Of a DNA stretch of 42,500 nucleotides, positions 8,964-16,129 are shown piece by piece. Location: assembly GCA_030601675.1 (NCBI GenBank), contig JAUWBN010000009.1:1-42500 (forward strand), in the 5' to 3' direction. The stretch is from Hadesarchaea archaeon (GTDB taxonomy: Archaea; Hadarchaeota; Hadarchaeia; Hadarchaeales; Hadarchaeaceae). The number at the start of each line of letters is the position of its first letter. Within the stretch, counting starts at the first letter, position 1. The notes under the pieces were generated by a model, which saw only the letters and a program-made list of their open reading frames with translations, did no database searches and was not told where the DNA came from. The position numbers and the translations under genes are program-made.

Positions 8964-8980
8964 ACACATATGTGTTTAAA
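8964..8980 (+). promoter_or_regulatory. Palindromic operator and TATA box of the winged-helix gene
   Basis: ACACATATGTGT (8964-8975) is a perfect 12-bp palindrome abutting TTTAAA (8975-8980). The TATA element is about 42 bases before the proposed GTG start 9020. An operator touching the TATA box of a winged-helix gene is the usual layout of an autorepressor. Confidence 0.5.
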
Positions 8981-9019
8981 GTTTACGGTTCGAAACTAAG
9001 TGTAGAGAAGTATACTAAG

Positions 9020-9292
9020 GTGGTCGGATTGCGAGATCTCCTCAAGACTCTGTCAAGGAAGGGGGCGAGGGAGGTGCTGGAGCAGCTCAGCAAATCCCAA
9101 AAAAGGTTCAGCCAGCTCGCGAATGTAATCAAGAGCAGGCGGACCCTAGCGAAGCGGCTGAGGGAGCTGGAGGAGGTGGGCCTAATAAAGCGGGAGGTGA
9201 CGGAAGACCGACCGCCGACCACCATCTACAGGCTGACCCCCCGGGGCAAGGAAGCGCTGGACGCCATCGCCAAGTTTGGAGAGATCGGCTAA
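9020..9292 (+). CDS. Winged-helix transcription regulator (HxlR/ArsR-like)
   Basis: The conserved domain runs from LRDLLKTLSRKGAREVLEQL through FSQLANVIKSRRTLAKRLRE to LEEVGLIKREV and YRLTPRGKEALDAIAKFG. This is the helix-turn-helix, recognition helix, wing and helix of HxlR/PadR-like regulators of about 90 residues. The track ORF begins at 8891, but the region before GTG 9020 contains the promoter-like palindrome and reads as non-coding, so I use 9020. The true start could be up to 17 codons upstream. No metal- or ligand-binding cysteines are present. Confidence 0.75.
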   Translation: MVGLRDLLKTLSRKGAREVLEQLSKSQKRFSQLANVIKSRRTLAKRLRELEEVGLIKREVTEDRPPTTIYRLTPRGKEALDAIAKFGEIG

Positions 9293-9394
9293 CCAGATTC
9301 TCTGTTCTTCGAGGGCTTCCAACTGAGGGGGAAGGTGAGGCGGTGCGGATTGCTACACTTAATTTTGGTGGGGGTGACAAGCGATTGCGATAGA

Positions 9395-9535
9395 ATGAAC
9401 GCCAAGCGCCTAGTTCTCACCCCCGGCGACTCCCTAGCCCGAAGGTTCGAGAGGAGGAAGGGCGGCCGCAAGCTGTCGCTCTACTCGTTTTTGGCTATGG
9501 CTGGGTGCGTGCTGGCCGATTATTTTCAGTGGTAG
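9395..9535 (+). CDS. Possible small hypothetical protein
   Basis: This is an open frame of 46 codons from ATG 9395 (track start GTG 9335, preceded by AGGGGGAAG). The product has a basic centre (ARRFERRKGGRKLS) and a hydrophobic end (LYSFLAMAGCVLA). No family is recognised. It lies in a 436-base gap between the regulator and the GHKL gene. It could be a shadow of a decayed gene on the other strand. Confidence 0.25.
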   Translation: MNAKRLVLTPGDSLARRFERRKGGRKLSLYSFLAMAGCVLADYFQW

Positions 9536-9728
9536 ACCCCCTTGTGCCTTGGGACTTCATCCTTCCTTAGGTTCCCGACATCAAGGCGGGGGGCAGACAA
9601 CAACTTTCGGCATACCCTTTCTGCTTCTTTTGTCGATTTGAACATCATCCCCCCATAGGTTTGAACTCCTTTAACCCCGGAGGTTTTACAAAGATTGTAA
9701 GCAGACATTCTACAGGAGGAAGTAAAAC

Positions 9729-11144
9729 ATGGAGTCAAAAACAGGGGTCAGAAAATTCGACCTAAACGTGGAAAAAATCTTGGAGGACTGGGAGGTCCAC
9801 CACGGAATCAGGGAGATAATAGCGAATGCGATAGATGAGGAGGTCCTTACGGACTGCAAACCTATGGAGATATCTAAGGATCGCGAGGGGGGCTGGCACT
9901 TCAGGGACTTTGGTCGGGGACTGAAGTACGAACACCTGACCCAGAAAGAGAGCGATGAAAAACTGAAGAACCCGCACGTGATTGGGAAATTTGGCATCGG
10001 GTTGAAGGATGCTCTAGCGACTTTCGATAGGCGGAAAATCAAGGTGTTCATCAAGTCCCGCCACGGGGAGATGACCTTGGGCAAGTCGGAAAAGCACGGG
10101 TTCGAGGACCTGATAACGCTGCACGCCTACATCCGCCCCCCGTCAGACCCGAAGTTCGTGGGAACTGAGTTCGTGCTGAAGGGGTGCACGGCCAAGGACG
10201 TCGAGAAGGCGAAGGACCTGTTCTTGATATTCTCCGGGGAGAAGGTGGTGGAGGAGACGAAGCACGGGGCCGTCCTGGAGAGGAAAGGCAGCAGCGCCAG
10301 GATATACGTGAACGGCGTCAGGGTCGCGGAGGAGGAGAACTTCCTGTACTCCTACAACATAACCTCGCTGACGAAGGCCATTAGGAAGGCGCTGAACCGG
10401 GAGAGGACGAACGTGGGCAGGACGGCCTACACGGGAAGGGTGAAGTCGATCCTGCTCGCCTGCGGGACGAAACCGGTCGCCCGCCAGCTCGTGGAGGACC
10501 TGAAGGGGTATCAAGATGGGACGCTCCACGACGAACTCGAATGGACCGATGTCGCCGTCCACGCGTGCAGGCTCCTGAACTCCCTCGAGCGGGTCGTCTT
10601 CCTAACCCCGGACGACCTCATGCGCGCGGGGTACATCGTCGACAGGGCCAAAGGAGACGGTTACCGGGTGGTCACGATACCCGAAAACGTGAGGGAAAAA
10701 ATCCACGGGGGCTTGGACGCGGCCGGCAAGCCCATGGTGGACCTGTCGGGCTTCCAGACCCAGTGGAACAAGAGCTTCAAGTTCGATTTCATCGACGAGA
10801 AGGACATGACGCCAAGGGAGAGAGAAATATTCGTGATGACGAAAGCCATTTTGAAACTCGCCGGTGGAAAGCCGAAATGCGTGAGGGAAGTAAAGATATC
10901 GAAGACAATGAGGATCGACCCCCTCTCCCTCAGGGAGTCCAGCGGCCTGTGGGAAGAGAGCACGGGCAAGATAATAGTGAAGAGGAGCCAGCTGGAAAGC
11001 CTGCAGAAGTACGCCGGAACGCTGCTGCACGAGCTGTGCCACGCCGAGAGCGGGACTCAGGACGTCACCGGCGAATTCGAGGACGAACTCACCTCCCTCG
11101 TCGGCGCGATAACCGCGAGATTTTTGGAAGACGAAGGTGAGTGA
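9729..11144 (+). CDS. GHKL (HSP90-like) ATPase fused to an HExxH zinc-peptidase-like domain
   Basis: The 471-aa protein has GHKL ATPase motifs at its N-terminus: N-box REIIANAIDEE (about 25-35), G1 FRDFGRGLKYE (about 58-68) and G2 IGKFGIGLKDAL (about 84-95). The C-terminal 120 residues carry LLHELCHAESG (HExxH) and a downstream acidic stretch (GEFEDELTSL) that could supply the third zinc ligand. I recall an uncharacterised prokaryotic family with this pairing. AGGAGGAAG precedes the ATG. It converges on the Rad50-like ATPase gene with a 23-base gap. ATP-gated proteolysis or a GHKL-type defence sensor is inferred, not shown. Confidence 0.75.
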   Translation: MESKTGVRKFDLNVEKILEDWEVHHGIREIIANAIDEEVLTDCKPMEISKDREGGWHFRDFGRGLKYEHLTQKESDEKLKNPHVIGKFGIGLKDALATFDRRKIKVFIKSRHGEMTLGKSEKHGFEDLITLHAYIRPPSDPKFVGTEFVLKGCTAKDVEKAKDLFLIFSGEKVVEETKHGAVLERKGSSARIYVNGVRVAEEENFLYSYNITSLTKAIRKALNRERTNVGRTAYTGRVKSILLACGTKPVARQLVEDLKGYQDGTLHDELEWTDVAVHACRLLNSLERVVFLTPDDLMRAGYIVDRAKGDGYRVVTIPENVREKIHGGLDAAGKPMVDLSGFQTQWNKSFKFDFIDEKDMTPREREIFVMTKAILKLAGGKPKCVREVKISKTMRIDPLSLRESSGLWEESTGKIIVKRSQLESLQKYAGTLLHELCHAESGTQDVTGEFEDELTSLVGAITARFLEDEGE

Positions 11145-11167
11145 GGACTAATTTGTACGAATCGTCG

Positions 11168-13534
11168 TCAACCGTACTGCCATCGCAACTTCCCGCATGT
11201 GCACTGGAGTCTTTTTCGTGACTCTTGATTGGAAATCCACACCTTGTCGCCGCACACATCGCACTTGAACGCTTCAACTGCCTTTTCGCACACCTCGGCC
11301 AGCTTCTCGGCCTCCTTCTTGATCAAAGAACCAGTGTGTGAGCTGCGATTCCCCCATGTTATAATGAGTCGCTTGGCCTCGTCCCAAATACTTGACGGCT
11401 CGTCATATTTGGAGTACTTGTCAGGCTCCCCAGTCTTGATTTTGAATCGGTGGGGACCCTCCGAGATTAATGCCTCGAGGAATTCGACCGCAACGCGCTG
11501 ATCGTTCTTATCGCCCCGTCGGTACGGAAGCTTTACTTGTAGTTTTTCAATGGCAATCGATAGTTCTGTATCCATTGTCGCGCGGACCCTGTTGCCTGCA
11601 GCTTCCGCACTCTGCGGGATTAACGCTCGGGCATCCGAGAAAGAACTTCCGAAGGCGGCCCAAGTAATCCCGGTGATCGGATCCTTCCAAGGTTTGACAG
11701 CCTTGAAAATCCAGTTCTTTGCTGGTAGTCTGACTCGCAACTCAGTGTACCATTCCCTGTCGTGCGTGAACATTATAACTTGGTGGTCTGAGAACTCTTT
11801 AGTTAGCAAGTCTGCGAGCATGCCACGGTGTTCCCTGTCCAGACTGGACACTATATCATCTAAAATGATGAATCGTTCCTTGTCACGTTCCAACTTGGCG
11901 AGCGCTAAGAAAATGCAGAGCCCCAAACTGTTCCGATGACCCTCTGACAACGTGAGGCGAGGCGACGGTTGGTCGACACCATAAAATTTTAGACCGATGT
12001 CAATAGCCTTGTCTGTTTTTGGGGCGGCATAGAGATGAACTGATTCGATCGGTTCGTCTGGGTGCAACATTTCCCATAACCTCTGAACCTCGGCCGAAAT
12101 CTGTGTTAGAACCGCCTTGCTCTGTTTGCGAATCGTCTCTCGGGTAGCTTCCTCGCTCTTCTGCAGCGCTTGTAGCAGTGTTTTGATTCTGATGACCAAA
12201 TCTTGAATAATCGCTGATTCCATCTGTACCTTCGCTGCCCCTATTGCGTCCCGCGCATCCAGCAGTTTCTTGATTGAAGGCGGCCCCTTGGCGATTACAC
12301 TTTTGAGGTGCTTTAAAAGCGCCTTGGTTTTCTCCTCCAAATCGGCGGTCTCCACCTGAAGCGGATTGTGGCGGAGCATCTTGACATCAACACGCTGTAA
12401 AGCATCGAGCGCGGCGACACAGTCAGCTTGCTCAGGCATAGCTAGCCAGCTCTTCAGTTCCTCTTTCGAGAGAATTTTAATCGCGCTTTTGACCTCAACA
12501 GCAAGAGACGAGCTTGCCTCTTCGAGGACGCTTGCGGCTTCTCTGGCTGCATGCAGTTTCTCGAGTTCTGCCTGCACATGGTCCGTGAGTTCGGACGCAC
12601 GGATTACTCTGCCGCACGCCGGACATTCGATGTCGGCTTCGCCAGCTTCCAATGCTTTCAAGAACTCGCTCGTCTTTTCAAGTATTTCAAGCCGCTTTGA
12701 GATGACTTTGTTAAACGCTTGTGTTGCCCTCTGCTTGGCTTGAACAAAAGCCGTCAGCTTGTCATCCAAACCTCCTTCTTTCAGAAGGTCTTGGCAAGCT
12801 ATGTGGATCCTGATGATGGGATCTGCCTGCTCGATACGCGTAGTAACCGCGCTTTCCAACGCAACCAGCAAGTCTGGTATTGCCAAGCTCTCGTCCACCC
12901 CTAGGCGCTTTGCGTGTGGACCCAATTCGCGCTGGATTACCTCACGGTCTGTCGAACTGAAATTCTTCAGGACTGTCTCTTTCATTCCACATAGCTGGTC
13001 TTCCCTTATAGCGAGTTTACTGCGTTTCTCGATCCTGTCCCGGAGTTTTCTCAAGTTCTCGGCGGCGTTCTCGAGATGGCCCAGACCCAGCAGGGGAAGA
13101 AGAACGGAGTACTTCTCACCCTTCGACTTGAGGACGAATGCTGCGAGTTCGTCTTGGCGGAGTATAAAGCGCTCAACCGGCCACGACTGAATCTCATTTA
13201 GAAACTCTGGAGGACTACCCTTGAAGGTTGCTTTTCCGTTGGGTTTAATCTGCGCTTCAACGGCGCGATTCTGGTCGAAAAATATTCGGATTGCAGATGC
13301 TTCATCTTTAGGCGTGTGGGTGTTTCTTACTCCTTTTTCAAGGCGTTTTCCGCTGTATTCATGGGCGAGATGGTAGATTCGGCCGTCTGTCGCGATGTAT
13401 TCCATGGCATCAGTAAACGTGGACTTGCCAGCGCCGTTTGGTCCGTAGATAACAACGCTCTTACCCTCACTATCGAGCACTGTTTCTGAGGACGCGCCTC
13501 GAAACCATTTGAGGCTAATTTTGTGGATGATCAC
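11168..13534 (-). CDS. Rad50/SMC-like AAA ATPase with CxxC hook and C-terminal zinc ribbon
   Basis: The 788-aa protein has Walker A YGPNGAGKSTF near residue 30. Two coiled-coil arms surround a zinc-hook-like CPACGR (near 310). The signature region LTLSEGHRNSLGLCIFLALA is near 548, Walker B FIILDDIVSSLD near 573, and a His switch (TDHR-type MFTHDREW) near 605. A further 170 residues carry WGNRSSHTG and a terminal zinc ribbon (CDVCGDKVW...CTCGK). GTG 13534 with GGAGG ten bases ahead is the likely start, not 13576. It overlaps the 99-aa upstream gene by 20 bases. Such lone Rad50-like ATPases mostly belong to defence modules (PtuA, RloC, ABC-three-component). No nuclease domain is recognised in it. 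Confidence 0.8.
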   Translation of the reverse strand: MIIHKISLKWFRGASSETVLDSEGKSVVIYGPNGAGKSTFTDAMEYIATDGRIYHLAHEYSGKRLEKGVRNTHTPKDEASAIRIFFDQNRAVEAQIKPNGKATFKGSPPEFLNEIQSWPVERFILRQDELAAFVLKSKGEKYSVLLPLLGLGHLENAAENLRKLRDRIEKRSKLAIREDQLCGMKETVLKNFSSTDREVIQRELGPHAKRLGVDESLAIPDLLVALESAVTTRIEQADPIIRIHIACQDLLKEGGLDDKLTAFVQAKQRATQAFNKVISKRLEILEKTSEFLKALEAGEADIECPACGRVIRASELTDHVQAELEKLHAAREAASVLEEASSSLAVEVKSAIKILSKEELKSWLAMPEQADCVAALDALQRVDVKMLRHNPLQVETADLEEKTKALLKHLKSVIAKGPPSIKKLLDARDAIGAAKVQMESAIIQDLVIRIKTLLQALQKSEEATRETIRKQSKAVLTQISAEVQRLWEMLHPDEPIESVHLYAAPKTDKAIDIGLKFYGVDQPSPRLTLSEGHRNSLGLCIFLALAKLERDKERFIILDDIVSSLDREHRGMLADLLTKEFSDHQVIMFTHDREWYTELRVRLPAKNWIFKAVKPWKDPITGITWAAFGSSFSDARALIPQSAEAAGNRVRATMDTELSIAIEKLQVKLPYRRGDKNDQRVAVEFLEALISEGPHRFKIKTGEPDKYSKYDEPSSIWDEAKRLIITWGNRSSHTGSLIKKEAEKLAEVCEKAVEAFKCDVCGDKVWISNQESRKRLQCTCGKLRWQYG

Positions 13535-13814
13535 GAGATTCCTCCGGGGCGAGAGACTCGATGAGTTTGCCGGCAAGTTTGTTCAGCTTACCGGCGCTTA
13601 GAGGTTCGTCGAAATCACATTTCTGGGCAGTCGATAGCAGGAGTTCACGTGTAGTTGGGAACTCTATCAAGTGCTTGTCGAGGATACTCTCGATTACCGC
13701 CGATGTCGAGGCAGGAGCCGCGATTTGTGTAAGCGTGGGGCGCGATTGGATGAGTTTGTTTTCAGTCAATGATACCAAAATATACAGTGCGTGAAGATAT
13801 TTATTCCCTTCCAC
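13515..13814 (-). CDS. Small partner protein of the Rad50-like ATPase
   Basis: The product of up to 99 aa is not assigned. It is helical, with an opening like KYLHALYILVSLTENKLIQ and a compact Leu-rich body (TTRELLLSTAQKCDF). The gene overlaps the ATPase start by 20 bases, so expression is coupled. Size, position and helical start resemble the middle components of ABC-three-component defence systems, but I cannot confirm membership. The GTG at 13814 lies at the junction with the broken nuclease fragment. A later TTG start is possible. Confidence 0.6.
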   Translation of the reverse strand: MEGNKYLHALYILVSLTENKLIQSRPTLTQIAAPASTSAVIESILDKHLIEFPTTRELLLSTAQKCDFDEPLSAGKLNKLAGKLIESLAPEESRDHPQN

Positions 13815-13978
13815 CCCTTCTCAGCCAGAAAACCTTGAAGCACTCTGGGAACCGTGCCACTTTTTACTACCTCCACCTTCCGCAAGGCTTCCTCAATTTC
13901 CGAAAGCAGGCCCTTCTCCCTCAGGATAACCCCGGCGTTTCCGTAATCATACGTCCTCACCTCAACCACCCTTGTCAC
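13766..13978 (-). pseudogene. N-terminal fragment of a BglII-family restriction endonuclease
   Basis: The first 57 or so residues (MTRVVEVRTYDYGNAGVILR, then LLSEIEEALRKVEVVKSG and a GFLAEKGWKG end) follow the opening of BglII-like endonucleases: an N-terminal strand, the NA-x-IL helix, and an F-x-x-KGW motif. Homology stops at about 13800 and the frame ends in an unrelated FTHCIFWYH. The catalytic part is absent. The fragment overlaps the stop region of the DUF4177 gene upstream and the start of the 99-aa gene downstream, so a deletion or replacement joined them. Confidence 0.5.
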
Positions 13979-14155
13979 CTCCTGCCTCCTGGAGCATCTC
14001 CCTTTTGAAGATGAAGTAAACGCTACCTGTTATCCCGAGTTCGGTCTTGGGCACCGCCGCGACCAGCTCCCACCCTTTCCTGCCCAGCTTGTTGGCCTCC
14101 TCAAACCCCGCGAGGTCAGGGTCGGACTTGGAACTTTGTATTCCCACTTCCTCAT
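13962..14155 (-). pseudogene. DUF4177-family small protein, frameshifted
   Basis: MRKWEYKV begins at ATG 14155 in one frame. The rest of the domain (NKLGRKGWELVAAVP, GSVYFIFKRE) continues in another frame after a one-base shift within about 14125-14140. WEYKV, LG-x-GWELV and the FKR end are the family signature. The function of DUF4177 is unknown. Either the gene is dead or the assembly carries an indel. A TATA-like CTAAATATC lies about 35 bases upstream. Confidence 0.6.
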
Positions 14156-14300
14156 CCGAATCCCATGCCGAGTCGTCCGAAGGTCGCCTGATATTTAGTC
14201 GCTTGTTTTATCCGCGAAATCCAGCGATTCTTACCAAGCCCGAGATCGAGACCAACGACTTGGGATAGTCCCCCAACTTTGTTTAAAAAGCGAAGGGGAT

Positions 14301-14336
14301 GTTAAAAAAGTGGTCGGAAATTAGGACTTTTTTAAC
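14301..14336. repeat. 11-bp inverted repeat in the intergenic region
   Basis: GTTAAAAAAGT and ACTTTTTTAAC are perfect inverted copies separated by 14 bases. They lie between the DUF4177 promoter (leftward) and the two-helix membrane gene (rightward). It could be a transcript-end hairpin or an operator. The rest of 14160-14400 shows nothing else beyond an A/T-rich promoter-like stretch before 14409. Confidence 0.5.
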
Positions 14337-14408
14337 AAAGCCACTTGGAGCAAAGCCTTTAAAACTCAAACGTCAATAAATAAAAAGAGGGAGAGGGGTT
14401 CGTAAAAA

Positions 14409-14597
14409 ATGAGTAATGGCGAGTTTAGGTTGATTGACATATTTCTCGCAGTCTTCATTTCATGCATGGCAATCGGCGGTATTTGGATAATTGCCGAGAC
14501 GGTGGGGCAGTTTCTTAAACCAGAATATTGGCTACTAATCATTGGAGTTATTGGTTTTTTGGCGATCTACACTTTTTTGAAAATAAGAAAGACATAG
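14409..14597 (+). CDS. Small two-helix membrane protein
   Basis: The 62-aa product has two hydrophobic helices (about 8-30 and 38-58) and a short basic end (KIRKT). A purine-rich GAGAGGGG precedes the ATG. It lies 100 bases ahead of the membrane-tethered DEDD-like gene and may be co-transcribed with it. Small membrane proteins often act as effectors or anchors in defence islands, but nothing specific supports that here. Confidence 0.6.
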   Translation: MSNGEFRLIDIFLAVFISCMAIGGIWIIAETVGQFLKPEYWLLIIGVIGFLAIYTFLKIRKT

Positions 14598-14696
14598 GGT
14601 TACAGAGTTCATACATATCGATTTGTATCTACATTTTCGGAAAAATAGTTTTAAGTTTTAAGAGTTTAAAAAACATAGCTAAACATGAGGATTTAA

Positions 14697-15401
14697 ATGT
14701 TGGCATCAGAAAAAAATCAGTTGAGATCTAAGTTGGATGAAGTTTTCATCATCCATTATGCTTGTTCAAGTTATCATGAAAAACTTGTAAAAATTAGCTG
14801 TATAGCAGTTGAGGAGGCAAAACCAAACGGAAAAACGCACACTTATTCTAGAAGCGAATATTCCGAAAAAGTGGTGCTTGAAAAATTTTATTATTCTATT
14901 AAAATGAATCAGGAGGCTATTTATGTTGGATGGGATTTTAGAGATACAACTTATGGTCTTCCTGTATTGGAAAAACGTTATCGCCAATTGTTTAAAAAAA
15001 GACCTCCTGAAATTCGCGATTTAAAAAATCTTAAAAGCATGATTGAGGAAGAATATGGGGCATTGGACCATGGATCTCGTGGTAAACTTCATCATTTAAT
15101 GGAGTTAAATGGTATTTCGGCAGATAATTTCATTCAGGGAGAAGATGAAGCTAAATATTTTAAAGAGAAAAAATTTCGCGAAATAGAGATGTCTACAAAT
15201 AGAAAAGTGCACGGGATTACCGCAATTCTTCGTCTCTATCTTGAGTCTAAGCTAAAAACCCAAATTGGAGTGCCTATGACAATTTGGAGGAAGCTCAAAA
15301 CATTTGTTAACAAAATAGTCGAGTCAACTGTAGCAAAAATAATACTTTTAATATCAGCAATTCTTGCGATTATTTATTTTGTAATGTATCTCTGGGGTTA
15401 G
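14697..15401 (+). CDS. Membrane-tethered protein of an uncharacterised RNase H/DEDD-fold-like family
   Basis: The 234-aa product opens with FIIHYACSSY, then KISCIAVEE, YVGWDFRDTTYGLPVLEKRY near residue 77 and GKLHHLMELNGISADNF near 128. EMSTNRKVHGITAILRLYL near 168 precedes a C-terminal membrane helix (about 212-232). The order matches a hypothetical family I recall from bacteria (FVIHYSCESF..., W-N/D-MRD-x-x-YG, HxSTxRKV). Its spacing resembles DEDD exonucleases, although the canonical DxE is replaced by IHYA, so activity is doubtful. The low-GC gene starts at ATG 14697 after GAGGATTTAA. Confidence 0.6.
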   Translation: MLASEKNQLRSKLDEVFIIHYACSSYHEKLVKISCIAVEEAKPNGKTHTYSRSEYSEKVVLEKFYYSIKMNQEAIYVGWDFRDTTYGLPVLEKRYRQLFKKRPPEIRDLKNLKSMIEEEYGALDHGSRGKLHHLMELNGISADNFIQGEDEAKYFKEKKFREIEMSTNRKVHGITAILRLYLESKLKTQIGVPMTIWRKLKTFVNKIVESTVAKIILLISAILAIIYFVMYLWG

Positions 15402-15495
15402 TAGCGTTTTTAACAGGTTGGCCTTTTGATTTTGGCATCAATGGAAATTCGCCTCTTTTGATAAAAAATTTTCAAAATGCTAATATCTTTTCTGC

Positions 15496-15628
15496 ATGGA
15501 GCGCGATTACGAACCGAAAGTTCGAGTAGCCAATAAGTTTTTTTAATCCAAACGAGAGGATAGACCCAGAATATGCGAAGCGACTAAAAGAATTTAAAGA
15601 ATTTTTAAGGCTACTCCTATTGAAGTAA
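15496..15628 (+). pseudogene. Short gene interrupted by a frameshift at a T7 run
   Basis: ATG 15496 opens MERDYEPKVRVANKFF and stops in the run of seven Ts at about 15538-15544. Removing one T gives NPNERIDPEYAKRLKEFKEF and LRLLLLK to TAA 15628, a plausible 43-residue helical protein. The second half has no start of its own. Either this is an assembly error at a homopolymer or a decayed gene. The family is not recognised. Confidence 0.4.
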
Positions 15629-15779
15629 ATGTCATTCCAGATGAGATAATTAATGCAGCTTGGAACAGTGCCCAATGTGTCACTCGGGTTCTACGTTTTA
15701 TAGATTTATAGTAAATTATGCCAACCCCGATTAAAATAAGTCCGAAGAAAATTATCAATAAAGGAAAATCTCCTTCCAT
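15594..15779 (-). CDS. Small two-helix membrane protein
   Basis: The 61-aa product has helices at about 6-24 (LLIIFFGLILIGVGIIYY) and 37-58, separated by a basic KSIKRRTRV loop. The ATG is preceded by a purine-rich leader without a clear ribosome site. It overlaps the frameshifted gene 15496-15628 tail to tail. The family is not recognised. Confidence 0.45.
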   Translation of the reverse strand: MEGDFPLLIIFFGLILIGVGIIYYKSIKRRTRVTHWALFQAALIISSGMTFTSIGVALKIL

Positions 15780-15832
15780 TAGCTCACGCTATTTGTTAAT
15801 GTGATCTGTTACTTAATAACTTGTTCTTCAAG

Positions 15833-15860
15833 TGGTGCGGGGGATGGGATTCGAACCCCC
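15833..15860 (-). other. tRNA 3'-end remnant (T-arm, acceptor, CCA), possible attachment site
   Basis: On the minus strand GGGGG-TTCGAAT-CCCAT is followed by CCCCCGC-A-CCA: T-arm, acceptor 3' strand, discriminator and CCA. CCCCCGC is the 3' acceptor strand usual in archaeal tRNA-Leu. No matching GCGGGGG 5' half or D-arm precedes it within 400 bases, and the T-stem has a mismatch. It is a leftover 3' end, as produced by element integration into a tRNA gene. Confidence 0.55.
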
Positions 15861-15909
15861 GAACCAAGACATCAATAAGCTTGTGCTTCTTGAGCTTAAA
15901 ATAAAAAAT

Positions 15910-15950
15910 GTGGGGTATAACACGACGCTTTTCCGGTGTTAGAGTGGTAC
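15910..15950. repeat. 41-nt dispersed repeat, copy A
   Basis: The 41 bases starting GTGGGGTATAAC and ending GTTAGAGTGGTAC match copy B at 24474-24514 at about 32 of 41 positions, with identical blocks GTGGGGTA, GCTTTTCC and TGTTAGAGTGGTA. In this copy, on the minus strand, GGGTA/TACCC and TAACAC/GTGTTA can pair. A T-rich run (TTTTTTATTTT) follows, as in a short terminated RNA. Confidence 0.6.
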
Positions 15951-16013
15951 CCTCCAGAACCTTTCCGGAAAATATTCTCTAAAAAAACTAGCTGATCTGC
16001 TTCGGAATGCCTA

Positions 16014-16041
16014 TGGTGCGGGGGAGGGGATTTGAACACCT
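16014..16041 (-). other. Second tRNA 3'-end remnant, tandem to 15833-15860
   Basis: On the minus strand AGGTG-TTCAAAT-CCCCT is followed by CCCCCGC-A-CCA. The acceptor and CCA are identical to the copy 181 bases away, but the T-loop differs, so the two come from different tRNA genes or have diverged. No 5' half is present. Tandem remnants suggest two integration events or a stacked attachment site. Confidence 0.5.
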
Positions 16042-16091
16042 CTGCCTATCGTTTTCCGCTCCTCTGGCTAATGAAGTGAGTTAGCTTTCCA

Positions 16092-16129
16092 GCAGGAGTC
16101 ACTGCATGGGAGTGATCATGGTGCCCTGC
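16092..16129. other. Structured non-coding region
   Basis: GCAGG...CCTGC encloses TCACT-GCATGGG-AGTGA, a 5-bp stem with a 7-base loop, which reads CAT in the anticodon-like position on the minus strand. A second hairpin, GCTAA-N9-TTAGC, is just to the left (about 16068-16086). With the tRNA 3' end at 16014 this may be a scrambled tRNA or a small RNA. No complete cloverleaf can be drawn. The rest of 15780-16250 shows nothing else. Confidence 0.3.

Noticed and set aside
9526-9738. 70-aa minus-strand ORF (FKSTKEAERVCRKLLSAPRL ... KGVYH)
   Set aside because: It looks a little like the front of a GIY-YIG-type protein cut off at GVYH, but no continuation was found in any frame and the first codons overlap the GHKL gene start; too weak to list.
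15910-15950. Repeat A/B as box C/D guide RNA
   Set aside because: No RUGAUGA or CUGA boxes on either strand; the ACA after the stem in copy A is not kept in copy B.
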